Shown: piece by piece, positions 1 to 14,100 of the stretch | Numbering within the stretch: position 1 is the first letter of the stretch | Layout: the number at the start of each line of letters is the position of its first letter | NCBI RefSeq assembly: GCF_963675165.1 | Contig: NC_087378.1 | Coordinates: 5,017,205 to 5,081,204 of the forward strand | Direction: 5' to 3' | DNA from: Halichondria panicea | Lineage: Eukaryota > Porifera > Demospongiae > Suberitida > Halichondriidae | Length of the DNA stretch: 64,000 nt | Made by a program: the position numbers and the translations under genes | The notes under the pieces: model-generated | Seen by the model: only the letters and a program-made list of their open reading frames with translations | What the model was told of the DNA's origin: nothing | The model's database searches: none

Positions 1-81
1 GCTTTATCACAGAGACAGGAGTGCTTCTCACAGGGATCTTGGAGACAGGAGTGTTCCTCATAATTATATAGGGATCCTAAA

Positions 82-424
82 AACAATATTATGTGCAATT
101 ACTATGTAAATACTTTTCGATGTATATAAAAATTATGTGACGTTGGCTAATTTTTGATTCTGGACGTGCCTTAATACCCCTGAGTACGGCGGATGTTTTA
201 ATATACCTGATGATTTTATAATTTAGTTTTACAAGGTTAATTGGTCACATGATGGTCACATGATCTTTATTTCATTTAAGGATGCTTAAATTATTATGAC
301 AAAACAATATTATGTGCAATTACTATGTAAATACTTTTCGATGTATGTGACGTTGGCTAATTTTTGATTCTGGACGTGCCTTAATACCCCTGAGTACGGC
401 CGATGTTTTAATATACCTGATGAT
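82..424. repeat. Direct repeat of about 125 bp
   Basis: The segment 82-225 (ACAATATTATGTGCAATTAC to ATATACCTGATGA) recurs at 301-424 with a 20-bp deletion and very few substitutions, separated by about 75 bp. Probably a local duplication of a repeat end. Confidence 0.8.
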
Positions 425-535
425 AGACCTTGATTAGTGCTCTCTAGTGGTGGTCACTAAATAGGATTTCTTCAAACTTCTCTTTCAGACTACTTCAAGT
501 CTAGTTTTAGTGTCTGTAAGTTTTAAAACGTTATT

Positions 536-1005
536 CTACAGGGGGGGGTCAATTTTTATTTCGCCAATTAATTTTTGTTCAAAAGCAGAGATACGATCAA
601 AAGTCAGCTCTTGTACTAGCCTCGATATCGTGAGCGGCTTGTTCTCGAGGTCAACGCACAACTGGCTTTGACCATGCATAGATATAAGAAGGAATTGAAT
701 TGAATCTCCCTTCTTATATCTATGCTTTGACCCAGAGGAGGAGGACACGACTAACCTTAGCTCTAATTAGCTAATTATCACGACCTTTTAATTACATTCT
801 TTGAACGATTCATCTTTTCTTTCTTTATAACCTCTACATATTGGGACACACCATAGATACACGAAAGAAAGGGATAGGCAACGCCCAGCACTTCCGTTGG
901 ATGAGTGTGTGCACTCAAAATGTCAGTGAAGATATTAATAGTTTGTAGTATTACAGCAAACTGTGCATGCTCTTGAGGAGACACCATGCAGATACACTTA
1001 GACAT
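536..1005 (-). other. Possible small gene or exon remnants, unrecognised
   Basis: Reading leftwards, 1005-778 is open for 75 residues from an ATG (contains HAQFAVILQTINIFTDIL) and 748-536 for 70 residues (contains LENKPLTISRLVQELTFDRI). The composition looks coding-like, and an acceptor-like TTAG lies near 754, but I do not recognise the product and cannot join the two confidently. The left stretch is interrupted by the 51-bp hairpin insertion at 674-724. The downstream neighbour, CSRP, ends at 1259. Confidence 0.25.
666..732. mobile_element. 51-bp hairpin mini-element with 8-bp target duplication
   Basis: CTTTGACC occurs at 666-673 and 725-732. Between them is a hairpin whose arms are CATAGATATAAGAAGG and its complement. 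Its ends (CATAGAT/ATCTATG) match the 44-bp insertion at 32729-32772. No transposase could fit, so it would be moved in trans if it is a transposon. Confidence 0.65.
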
Positions 1006-1258
1006 AGGCTATTAATCTTTTAGAGCTACTATATGCAAAGTGATGAGAAAGTGAGCTCCACAGGGGGTGTCAGTACACTCTACAAACCATAATTTTATAG
1101 CAGTCAACAACTGAGTAAAAACAACTGATAAAAAATACTAATTCAGAGAGCTATAATTTTATATAGACAAGAAGTTTACATGCTATATTCAGTATAAAAA
1201 CAATTAAGTAATAAATCCTGTGTAAACTACTCCCAAAAAACTTAGTGTTCAACGACAG

Positions 1259-1611
1259 TTAAAAGGTGACTCCAAGCCATATACATGCTATCATCACCAA
1301 AATTGAGAGAGGTGCAACAGTTGCTGAGCTGTTACATGTAAATGAAGATGCCCTCATCTTCAGGATCTCAGCATTCCTGTTAGCTGCGTTCTCTGAAATA
1401 TAATTATATCTTGTAAAAGTATTTTATATCTGGTAAAATATAAAAGTATTGTCATAATTAAATTATGAGCTTACGGGTAGAGCCAAGAATACGTGCTGAT
1501 ATGTTTACACAGTTGAATCCAAAACCAAGACGATATATCCTCTGACTTATCACAAGCACATCGGTTGGATCGACATTGTCATCTCTAGTCAGTTTTTTAA
1601 CAATCTCAGAT
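1259..1611 (-). CDS. CSRP exons 16-17: C-terminal extension and hydrophobic tail
   Basis: Exons 1611-1475 and 1392-1259 encode residues 675-764 and a TAA stop. The first part (KKLTRDDNVDPTDVLVISQR) is a charged region that I do not recognise. The final residues are small and polar (CNSSAT) followed by an 18-residue hydrophobic end with no basic tail, the layout of a GPI-attachment signal. A single-pass membrane anchor is the alternative. The exons lie 6.9 kb beyond exon 15, but phases agree and the total length closes exactly. Confidence 0.7.
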
Positions 1612-4600
1612 CTAGTAAAACAAGGTCAACAGCACAAGAATAGTTAATTGAATTATATATAAATTATTGTGTCTCTATCGAGATTACGCCCACCCCCACG
1701 TTTGGGTGAAAGTTTCTACATACGCTATTTGCTTCAAGAATACGCCAACCAGGAAGTGGAAGTGGTGCAATTTTGTCAGTTAGTGAGTAAACTATTTGGT
1801 TCCTATATATAATTATGTATGGGAACAAAGATATATATGGAACAAAAAGTGTAGGGGTACACTCGTTGTTCCCCATGTACATGGGACCAAAGAGTATGAA
1901 GGTACACTCTTGCACAAAATTTAGAGTGTTTATAAATAGTGTCAAAAACAACACCAATGAACTGATAATCATTATCGCACTACTGGTAACACCAATGAAG
2001 TGATAATAAATGCTCTTGGATCTGTCTATATAAAATAGGCAGCCACTATACGCTGTTTACAAAGTTGCATGTACTAGCTAGCTGTGGAGGAAGAATTACT
2101 AGCTATGGAGGAAGACTGTATTCACTGCCAAAGCGCTGCGCAATTAGGAAGAGTAGGAAACTCCCAATAGACTGTACACAGGAGGCATTCTGCCTGCAAA
2201 TACTCACTATTGTAACGCAACCGCTTCAGGCACAATAAAGGCCATGAATAATATCAATGTGATAAATCATCACTATTGTTATTCATTGAGATTTCACAGT
2301 TTATACAACAGCATGTGGTTGTGATGTAGCACGCCCACTAAGGTTTTAAGTGGAATAGCGCAAGCGTGCGCTTGCTATAATGCCTCTCGCCATGTTTTTG
2401 CTTTCACTCAAAAGTATTAGTGTTATAGAAGAGGTGAATAATTTGCAATGTGCTTTGATTGTTTCACAAGAAAGGGGTGTCCACAGTTAATAGTGTATAC
2501 TGATTGTCTTAAACAGTGGGAGCAAACTTTTGTCAAAGGCATAGTCAGTAGTCTGTGAGATAAGTACAATTCAATCACAGAATTAAATCAACGATACTAA
2601 AGCAACTGCATGTTATTTAAATGGCCTGTAGCCAAACTGTGGGAGCAAACCTTTGTCAAAGGCACAGAGTAAAAGAGAATTTAAGCACAGACAGTATAGT
2701 ATACTTATAACAAGCAAAAAGTGTGTATCTAATACTGAGAAGAAAAGACTTATGTACATGTATCTATTGTTACCAGACTTGTGTACATGTTATCAGACTT
2801 GTGTACATGTTATCTAGTCTATGTGGTATATCATCTGTTTTGTGGCTTACCGCTATACCAGAACCTCAAGAAAAAGAAATAAGTTGATTCTGCCACTGCA
2901 GATTCTCTAACATGTGGGGATGAGCGCGCATGCGCATTGCATTCACAGGAATAATTAAAGGGTGTGTCTAAAGAGATCAAGTCCACAATGGCTACTATAG
3001 CTAGCTGTTAATTAACAGATCTTTTCTGACTCTTGTAGCTAACAAAAAGCTAGCGCTTTAGTGCAAGGCTAACTTATGTGTTGAATAGAAAGTTTGTGCG
3101 AACAGGTGATGCTATGAAAGATTCTGAAGAGACTGCAACAGCCTTCAATGTGAGTCAAACTAGCCATAACTCGAGAAAGAAGCTTTAGTTTGCTAATCCA
3201 CGAATCAAAATCCAAGAGAACGTGACTAGAAGCCTATAGAAGCTGTTAGTTTTTGTCGCATTGCAACCGTTGAGCAGTTATAGCTGGAATACACACACAG
3301 ACAGACAGACAGACAGATACACACACAGTTAGCTTTACCGTATCCCTCGTGCGGCTACGCCTCGAGGCATAACTACTAAGTAGAGTAGCAACAATTGAAA
3401 AGGCTGCAATGGCATTCCGTTAGCAAAACTAGGCATAACTCGAGAACCAAGCATTATTTTGCAAATACACGAATCAAAATCCAAGAAAACATGACTAAAA
3501 GCCTATAGAAACTCTTACTTGCACTTCATTGTGATTCCTTGAGCAGCTGCAGCAGTCTACACAGGCACACAGTACCATATACCTAGGTCGCTTGCACATG
3601 CGCACTGAGGCATAATAACTAGAGCACTAAAGTGTAAACCCTCAGCTGGTGACATGACCAGAGGAGTGATATAGCAGTGTATGTAGTATGTAGACTGAGC
3701 TGTAGTAACACAGCAGCAACTCGATCAGGAGCAATAAACTAAACCAGCTTGAAACATTTGGCACAAACTTTTATACATGAGAAATGCGTTGTGGACTAGG
3801 ATCACAGCAAAGAAGCCTGGAGTCTTTGAGAAGTATGGCTGCTAGAATCCTGGTGCTAGGACAACAAACCAGTCACAATTATAGCTTTCTACTTCAATGA
3901 CCCTTTTCCAGGATCACTCAGCTGTGTAAATAAGCAACTCAAACAAAGGCTGCGTGCAGTCAGAGGAGAATGCCAGGGTCAATAGGATCACAAATGAAGG
4001 ATTAAACATTCTTGTTCTGGGTTCTTGACCTTTGCTGCATATAGCAGCTTAGCGCTTCTGTTCTTTATTTGCGTGCTTGAAAAGCTTACTATACCTAGAA
4101 TATCCAGTGCAGCAAGCCAGTACATCAAACTTTATACCCTAGCCACAGAAGGCTAATTTCCATTATCTTATGGTTTCGAAGAATGCAATAAAAGGTCAAA
4201 GGTTGCAATTAAATCCTGGATCTCCTCTCTCAAGCTGATTCCTCTGGGGCGTGATAGCTCAAACAATTTCTGTTGTGATTATAAAGGATCAAGCTATTGG
4301 TGGTGTATAAACTCGGGGCGCAAGGGTAAACTCAGTTTTACATGTAAAACATAGGGCCACGTGGTGTTTTAATTAGTGACCTTTTGACCCTGGCATTCCT
4401 CCTCTGGCGTGCAGTTAGCTAACCGTGTGCAAGTTCAAGCTTCTTAGCTTTTGCTCGCTTTTGTACGACAATAAAGCTTTAACAATAGAAATCTGCCATT
4501 GATAACTTGTTGTGTGAAGGCTGGCCGCCCATGCGCGCCTCGGGTAATAGCGATCTGTATTGCAGAATGCATAATTATGTTGCGAATACGCATTGATTTT

Positions 4601-7600
4601 ACACCGATTCAATGTAAAAAGGTGTGCCCGCTCTGCCTCGGATAATAGCGCTCTGTATTGCAGAATGCAGAGGCTGCGAATACGCATCAATTTTACACCG
4701 ACTTCAATATAAAAGGGTGTGCCCACTCAGCAACATGATACTGTGGAAGCTCTATACCAGAAATAATTAGCATTCAAAAAGCAATCAAAATTCCAGGCTC
4801 TTAACCCTTTTGCCATCAGATTAATTTTCATTGCACGCCATCATGTTCAAGAAATTCACTAGACAAAGCGGTAAAAATTGAAGCCAGAAAATTTTATTCA
4901 TTCTTGGTAAGGTTTCATATTGAATGTATTTTGGTTGCCTAGCAACCTAAATTAAAATGAAGAGATGTCTCTAAAGCTGGGCGAGGAGATTTCAGACAAG
5001 TAGCTATGCAAGAAGCCATTCATTTTACAAATACAGTAGAACCTCGATTATCCGGCTTGGCGGTTTTCTTTGTAATCAGATTTAATAATTCAGAAAATGG
5101 GCGTGTCCCTTAAATACGCATGCGCGTTGCAGCTGTTACTATGGAGACAGGCCTGCTTATCTCAGCACATGCGCATACAACCATGCGGTACTGCTGTTTA
5201 TCAATAAAGTGGGTGGATCAAGGCGTGGTTTATCTATTCGATTATCTGGCCTGCTTCTGGAACCAAGGTGTCCGGATAATCGAGGTTCTACTGTATATAG
5301 TAGTGTCTACAGTGCAACAACTAAAGAGAGTAGATTTTTTTTTATATTATTTTTTTTCACATTTTGTGGCATATCTTCTGAAGTAAAAGTGATACGATCT
5401 ATTTGAGTGCAGGTACTGAAAGTTCAACTATTGGCGCTTCCATTGGACCACCACCTGTTACATCATATGACATCATCACTATGAAATGGCTGTCTGAAGA
5501 TGTGTACCTCCGAAAATATGTTAGGAATAGAAGTAGCTTATTTGTTTGAGTTAAGATCTGAAATTTGTTGTGTATGTACCTGAGTATATTGCTCATCTTT
5601 TGAGCTTCAACGGAAGTCTGGGCTACTAGTAAGTTCTGAGAAATACTGCATTTTGTTGTTTTTTGGTGGCAAATATGTTAGGAATACAACTTTCGATTTT
5701 ATGCTAGTTAAGGTCTGATTTTTGAGAAGGATGTACTACAATAGTGTAAAATTCATTTGCACTAACTTACAGGAGCTAAACAAGTCTCTTCTTTGCTAGA
5801 GCGGCCCTTCTTGTCAAAAATGGTAATTTTGCTCTGTTTTGCTACTTTTGCTGACGTATGCAATGATATTCATTGATTTGTGACATCACAAATCATCTTG
5901 TTGTTATTTGCTACATCCAAAGGTCATGTGATGTCTACCTGCAAATACACAGTTGGTGTTGGTCATTCTGTGTCACAGGGGCGTGGCAATTGAGCCTTAT
6001 ACGTAGCCAAATCGCCCCAAAAGTCATAAAAAGCACTGTTTTTGACAAGATGGGCCGCTCTAGCAAAGAAGAGGCTAGCCTAACTCCTGTAAGTTAGTAC
6101 AGATGAAAAGTACACTATTGTAGTACATGCTGCTTAAAAATCAGACCTTAACTAATATAAAATCTAAAGTTGTATTCCTAACATATTTGCCACCAAAAAA
6201 CAACAAAATGCAGTATTTCTCAGAACTTACTAGTAGCCCAGACTTCCGTTGAAGCTCAAAAGATGAGCAATATACTCAGGTACATGCACAACAAATTTCA
6301 GATCTTAACTCAAACAAATAAGCTACTTCTATTCCTAACATATTTTCGGAAGTACACATCTTCGGACAGCCATTTTATACTGATGATGTCATGTGATGTA
6401 ACAGGTGGTGGTCCAATGGAAGCGCCAATAGTTGAACTTTAAGTACCTGCACTCAAATAGATCATATCACTTTTACTTTAGAAGATATGCCACAAAATGT
6501 AAAAAATGTGTACCAAAAAAAAAATCTACTCTCTTTGGTTGTTGCACTGTATACAGTGCATTCAGCCTATAGAGTAAATAATTTAATGCAATTTGGTGCG
6601 TATTAGTACGTAAATATTTTGGGATTGGAACATTTCGATGATGATACTATTGTGTTGGTGAATAAAACTCATCCAAAAAGATTTCCATGGCAACCAAAGG
6701 TGGTGGGTATGTAGTGGTTTATATAACACGAACATTTTTCCATAGTGGACCATCGCTTAGCGATGGAAAAGACAAATTGTTTTCGGCTAAGGTATGGAAC
6801 TTTGGCACAACATTCCTGAATAGTTAATCTAACATATGCATGGTTGCGTATAGCTTACATACATGTAAGTACATGTACTGATTAATTTATAAGGTATTTT
6901 GGGTGCTTTTTCGCTTAGCGATGGAACTCACGCAAATTTGTCGTCTGAGGTATAATTGTTTTTGCACTTTAATTGTTAATAAATTTTCTATCTTTTGATA
7001 CAAAAAATGTGTCCAGAAATACTTTAGTTCCGGAGATATTTGATGTTACACATTTTTTTTACGATCACCCACATTTTCACCAAAACGATTTCCCACTACA
7101 ACAACTTTTAAGGAAATATTTTTGGAATAGTGTTGTAGCTTATTCATTCACCTATACAATGGTGTCAGCACAATTTCTTAGAAATGTTCCAATCTTGAGA
7201 TAATTTAAGTACAACTACTCACCCTATTGTGGTATTTACTCTCAAAGCTGAAGGCACTGTATGTATAAATGAAAATAATGGGTGTGGTAAAATCAGAGTA
7301 TCGCTATTCAAGTGATAAAGAATTCAAGTAAGAGTCTGTACGACACATGGGATATCTTGCTTAGCAGCCTCAACAAGATATTATGAAGCATGCAGGCATT
7401 GACCTATGTACTACACTACCTGAGAATAGTAAAATTAATACACTAAGCTAAATCCAGAGAGTATGCCTATGTTGTTTACTTTGTGTGATTCTCATCAATA
7501 TCCAGTCTTCACAGCCATCCAGAGTTCCAAGATTTTTGCTGAAGACTGATTAGTTTGCTGCAAAATTCCTGTAGCCTCATGCACCCACCCACTGATGCAC

Positions 7601-10600
7601 TAATAAAATTGCACAATATGCAATTATTATAAAGATGATGTCACTCCCCAAGTCTCTGGTAAGTGTTTTTAGACGACTTTTATTATCCAGCAAGCCTACA
7701 CTTGTACTATTGCAACAGTTACAGTTGGAATGAAAGCACCGCGGGTACTGATGCATCGGTGGATGTCATAAAGCTACTAGCTATTGCTAACACACATGAT
7801 GAACATATTTTTTTTTTGCGATCATGATTGTTGCTAAAAAGGATACCAAAAGTACAAAGTCTAAGCTACTGCATCACACTGCAGCTCTTTTATCGCTTCT
7901 CACTCTAGCGCAGCTACCAATATAGGTAGCGTTCTAGAGTAGAGCTACCTAAGTAGAGTTGCAACACACCATGGACAAGTTTTGCTATGCACTCTTCTGA
8001 AAAGGCTGCAATGGCATTCCAAGTACAGTGGAACCTAGCTCTGTTAACAACCACCTCCGAATAAAGGCCAGTTGCTATATATAACGGCCAGGCCCAAATA
8101 AACAGCTTGTGTACAAAACAACCTCTCAACGAAGGCCACCTCTGTATAAAGGCCAAAACATTGCTCCCAAAGGTTTCCGCTATAGAGGGGTTCCACTGTA
8201 TAGGCATAATACGAGAACGAAGCATTATTTTGCAAATCCACAACTACTAGAAGCCTATAGAAACTCTTACTTGCAGAATCACTTGTACTTACTTCCCCAA
8301 CCCCAGCCAGGGGTATCTCGACACCATCATCGCTATACCTAGTAACTGACCACCCTCACTAACTAGCCATTGATCCTTGAGCAGCTGTAACACACACACA
8401 CACACACACACACTACCGTACACCTCACTAGGGCATGCACACCGAGTCATAATAAACACCCACACAAACAAACAGCTTCACCCGTATACGTATCTCTGCT
8501 GCTATGCCACAAAGCATAATAATTACATAGATTGAATCTATGGTTAAGCACCTTAGCATTCGGTTAGCATCCATTCTAATAGAGACAACAGTGCTTGAAA
8601 TGTAGGATCTTTGAACATTTCCACAGTCAAACAGCGGTCCTTCAGAACTATGAAGACCAATAGATCTCCCAATAACTGAAAGCAGAAAAATGCAGTGCAG
8701 ATAATAGGTTCATCGATGATGTGCTATTAGTGCACTGGGATTTGTACAGTAAAGAGTGCAGTGTATCAGTAATTGCACGTCGTCAAGGCTGTAATTGCAC
8801 GTCTTCACTGAATCAACAATAATTGCTGGTACTATTAATTATACTAATACGTACATAATCAGGTACACGGAAATACAGTACTATTACCAGAGAAGGAGCC
8901 AGTTAAGGCTAAATTAGAGTCCACAAAAGAAACAACAGGTCTGCTTTTCACGTCAGAAGATATAGAGAGTTTTCCATGCTTCCCACTTAAATCTCCACTT
9001 TCACACCTGGGTGGGGCATAATTATAGCAGAAAGTATAACAGGCCCTTCGGGCGTACATACTGTACATAATTATACTGTATAGTGGGTTATTTTCGAAGC
9101 ACTACATTTTTGTGGATTGACTCCAACCTCAAAAATTGGGAAATCATTGTACTTCCAGTATCGTTGGGCCTATAGCCTGATGTAGCTAAATCACAGCATA
9201 GTAATGATACTGCATTGCGGTTTCGAAACTAGATCCAAACGCAAGTGTAACCAACCACGTGAAAATACTTCAATCTGATAGGCTGCCACTAGAACATATC
9301 CAGAGATAGGCTTGCAACCCCGACCTCCTTTCTTAACGGAAGGTCAGGCCACAACAAAATTTGCTAGTTCAAGCAATCTGTGAACATTTAGTGCCTTGAA
9401 AATAACCCACTATACGGTATCAAAGCACGAAATTTGAAAGGTTCCCAATAGCTTATAAGATTCATTACCGCAAATTGTAGCGAACACTGCAGTCATCGCT
9501 ATAATTACTGAATTGGCTTGGACTCATTCCATCATTAGTGTTCGCTAAAGAAAGACATAATGAATTAAATAGATCGCTACCAAATAATTCAGAAATACCG
9601 AGAGATACATTGAAGGGGTTGTAGTGGCCGCCAATAGTATCTACACAATCCACATCTTGCTCTTGCTGTGTGGGATGCTCGTGAATATGCCAGTTATGTC
9701 CACTGGTCTAGATACAGAGACACCATCAATAAAATACAACACATCAAACAATCAAAGACTATAGGGCTCACCATCATGGATGGTGCAGCATAGTAGATAT
9801 CAACTATGATGTGTGTGTTTCCAAGCTGGTCAAATCCAAAATTCTCTTGGATCTAAAAACATACGTGAAGATAGGTTAAGTCAACAGAAGCACACACCAT
9901 CAAAGAAGAAAAAACACCCTGAAACATTATACTTTTCGCTTGGTACTGTAATTATAACAGGGGCGTAACTAGAAATGAGGCAGAGGAGGCCCTTGCCTCC
10001 TGTACTATTGAACTTCAAGTTTCATGTGACTCACCTCACTAGCTAGCTTTTAATAGCTCTGGCTAGCTAACTTCTGGATAACTAGCTAACTAGGTATATA
10101 GGATGAGCAGAAATGAGCTCTATCAGTATTGTTGATGAAAAAAGAGAAGGAGAACAGGTAAATAACAGTTTCTGCCATTTGCATGTGCTTCTACGCGATA
10201 ATTAGTGGGTGTGGTTTCCGGGCAAACAATTTGCGGGGGCGATTGCCTCCTTCCCGTAAATGTTCTAGTTACGCCCCTGATATATACTTTGTACTTTCGT
10301 ATAAGCTCAGTTATCCTGTTTTCATGCAGTTGCAAGGATATGCCCAGGGTATAATTCCCTCAGACATGTTTGGTACAAGATCATGGGTGCATGGAAAAGC
10401 AGGAAACGGAAAATAGAAAAATATCAGCTGTCTAAAGCTAACAACATTATGATTTTGTGTTTTTGACATGAATAAATAACATAAAAGTATGCATGAGAGC
10501 AGAGGAAAAGGTATTTGTAAAGGGGTGCTGTGAGGAAGTCTATCTATACATTCAAGGAGCAACTAGGTAAGGTAGCTTGAGACAAGGGGGGTGCTCCAGC

Positions 10601-11106
10601 ACCCAGAGCATGCTTCCTACGCCCCTGGTCGATCAGAGTGAATGAAGTGAACCTGTTTGAACATTGGGTACATGGAAAGGCAGATAGGAGGCATATTTTT
10701 TTACTCCTATTCATCCAGGTTTCAAGTAAAAGATGATGTCAGGCAAGATTGTATTATGTTAGAGAAGTAAGACCCTAGCTGGCAAAACATCGACTGTGAG
10801 ACAAAGCTGCAATGGCTTAAACCTTACACATGTTGTCCTCTCAGTCTGTATAGTGTGTCTTCACATTCTTTCATGTTCACTTCATTCACTCTCATGCTTT
10901 CATGTTTATAATAAAAACAGAATGGTAGTGGTCGTTAACTTCAGAGAGTCGAGATATTTCTGTTTTCGCTTTCCGTTTCCTGCTTTTCCATATACCTCAA
11001 TAATTATTATGTACATAATTTTGTCTATATACATTAAATTGTGCAGGCTAAATCTATTGTTTGTATAATTATGCCTCGGTGCGCATGCACAAGCAAGGTA
11101 TACGGT

Positions 11107-11163
<57 letters not shown>

Positions 11164-14100
11164 ACTGTTACAGCTGCTCAAGGATGAATGAAGTGCAAGT
11201 AAGAGTTTCTATAGGCTTCTAGTCATGTTTTTTTGGATTGGTATTAATTTTGTGGATTTGTAAAATAATGCTTCGTTCTCGAGTTATGCCTAGCAGCCTT
11301 TTCAGAAGAGTACGTAGCAAAACTTGTTCACCGAGTGTTGCTACTCTACTTAGTAGTTAGCTCTGCACTAGAACGCTAGCTATTGGTACTTAAAGAGAGC
11401 TGCAAGGCTCTGATCCAGCCATTAATTTTAGACTTGAACTTTTCGCATCAATCGTTTTTAACAACAATAATCGTCAATCATTACCCACTCTTTGAGTTTC
11501 CCTATGATTGCTGGACTCTGGATTTCTGCCTGCATGCAAAATGTTCATCATGATATAATGTGTGTATAAAAAGCTTTATGTTATGTAGCTTTGCCACCGA
11601 GGCATCAGCACCCGCGGTGCTTTCATTATATTATGTACAGTTACTGTAGTCCTAGTCATTGTTTGATATTACAAAGATAGTGAGGCGCTTGATAGGAGTG
11701 AAGTGGGAGCTCTGGTTTTTGTTTTTCAAGCAGAGCTCATGCTAGACTGGAAACTACTCCCTTTCTCTTAGGCAGAAAGAGACTGACAAGCTGCCGTGTT
11801 GAGAGTTGTCCAGTTAGAAGCAATTAGAACAAACTACAAAATACGTAATGCGTGGGTGATATTACTTTAGCCTCGATAACAGACCGCCAGTATGCATATA
11901 CTTATACTCAAGGCCGATTGCAATGATAGTTAGCGTGTGGGCGGTGGCACATGACTATTTGTGACGTTTGCATTCTTGTGGGAGGGTGCATGACATTCTT
12001 CATGCACCGAGACAACTCTAATACGCAATGTGTTTTGATTGTTTCACAAGAATGGGGTGTCCACAGTTAATAGTGCATACTGATCGTCTTAAATGGCCTG
12101 TAGCCAAACAGTGGGAGCAAACGTTCGTCAAAGGCATAGTCAGTAGTCTGTGAGATAAATATTAAAGACAGAATTCAATCACAGATAGTATTATCTAACA
12201 AGCAGTCTAAAAAGAGTTTAATCACAGAAAGTACATGTAGTGTCTATAACAAGGAGTCTAAAAAGAGTTATCAGAAAAGGTTGGTTTGTGGATTACCAGG
12301 ACCTCAACAAAAAAGAAAATTAAGTCTGCTAGGATCTGGGGTTTCAAAATGGATTCTCTTACACGTGGTATTGAGCGCCCATGCGCATTACATCCAGGAA
12401 TAAGAGGCGTGTCTGCAAGTTCATAAAAATTAATAATGGCTACTAAAATAGCTAGCTTCTTTAGCAGCTCTTTCTGACTCTTGTAGCTAACAGTGCTTTA
12501 GTGTAAGGCTAACTCATAAGTTGAATAGAAAGTTTGTGCGAACAGATGTTGCTATGAAAGATTCTGAAGAGACTGCAACAGCCTTCAATGTGAGTCAACT
12601 AGCCATAACTCGAGAAAGAAGCTTTAGTTTGCTAATCCACGAATCAAAATCCAAAGAGAACGTGGCTAGAAGCCTATAGAAACTGTTAGTTTTCGTCGCA
12701 TTGCAACCGTTGAGCATTTACAGTTGGAACAGACACACACACACAGTCAGCTTTACCGTATCCCTCGTGCGGCTACGCCTCGAGGTATAACTACTAAGTA
12801 GAGTAGCAACACTCTATGGACAAATTTTTCTACTCACTCCTTCTGAAAAGGCTGCAATGGCATTCCAAGGCATAACTCAAGAACAAAGCATTATTTTTCA
12901 AATCCACGAATTAACATGACTAGAAGCCTATAATAGAAACTCTTACTTACACTTCATTGATCCTTGAGCAGCTGTAGCAGTCTACACAGACACACAAACA
13001 TATTACTGTATACCTCGCTTGCGCATTCGCACCGAGGCATAATTACGGCATCATCTTTCTATAGCACTACAGTAAAGGCTGCTCCAAAAAAAATTTGCTC
13101 CTATGAACATGTACACACACCAAAATGTTGTTTAATTCCTACCAAATAGATAGCCCCATTGATCAATCCATTGAACATTGCTTTAGCCATGATAACCTGA
13201 TCATCTAGACGTGGCAAAAGAGCACTACACACTCGGCTATTTGTTTCAAAGATCTGCCTGCAATAAAATGTTCAGTGACAACAGATTCATTTCTGGTAAT
13301 AAAATCACCCACCGTACAGACTTCCCAGAAACGGAATTGTTGCCTCCATGTACAGGTACATCAAATACAGCAATTGTACTCAACTTTGTAAGATCATATA
13401 AGTACCTGGATAATTAGGTGCAGCTACACACATTTTATAGAATCAGTATATAAAAACTCACCTTTCTCCCCATGCTCCCAGTGCATACATATCTGGAGTA
13501 CGTCCGCCTTCAGCAGCAACAACTGGATAGGGACTATATACTTCTTCATCAGCGAAACAGTTTGTAAGAGGATTAAGGGCCGATCGAAGCACAGATATCT
13601 AAATGTAATTCAAATTACTCTGATGACAAAATTTACTATGATGCTTATAATTATACGTACGAACTGAACCAAGGGCGTAGAAAGGACACTCTTCATGGCT
13701 TTTTTTTAAATATTACGCACTTTTGACTAAACTACATGCAAAACTCAACCCTATTTATCTTCAAGCACTTACATTGGACAATTCACTTCCAAAGCTTTGG
13801 TAGATGATAGTATCTTCAAATGCACTGACTTGAGCAACTCTGAAGTCTGAAGTGAGGACACCATCTGTGTAACTGAACAGAACCAGTTCTTCACTTTGCA
13901 CTAAAGGGGCACACGCCACAACTGGAACACCTACGAAGATCCATATCAACATAAGGGTAATGATTGGTACATGCATGAAATAGGCTTCATACCTCGATTT
14001 TCCATGTGGATGGCAATAGATCTGTTGGTTACATTTGTCAAAACAACAGTAGTGTCAGTATAAAAAAAGGAATTTGCTGCAAACGGTGAGGGATTTGCTG

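Noticed and set aside
1664-2003. 102- and 62-residue frames just beyond CSRP exon 16
   Set aside because: They overlap on opposite strands in repeat-like sequence, without splice fit to the SOD gene.
8526-8541. CATAGATTGAATCTATG palindrome as another mini-element
   Set aside because: It has the right ends but no flanking target duplication and no core; it may be chance or a deletion product.
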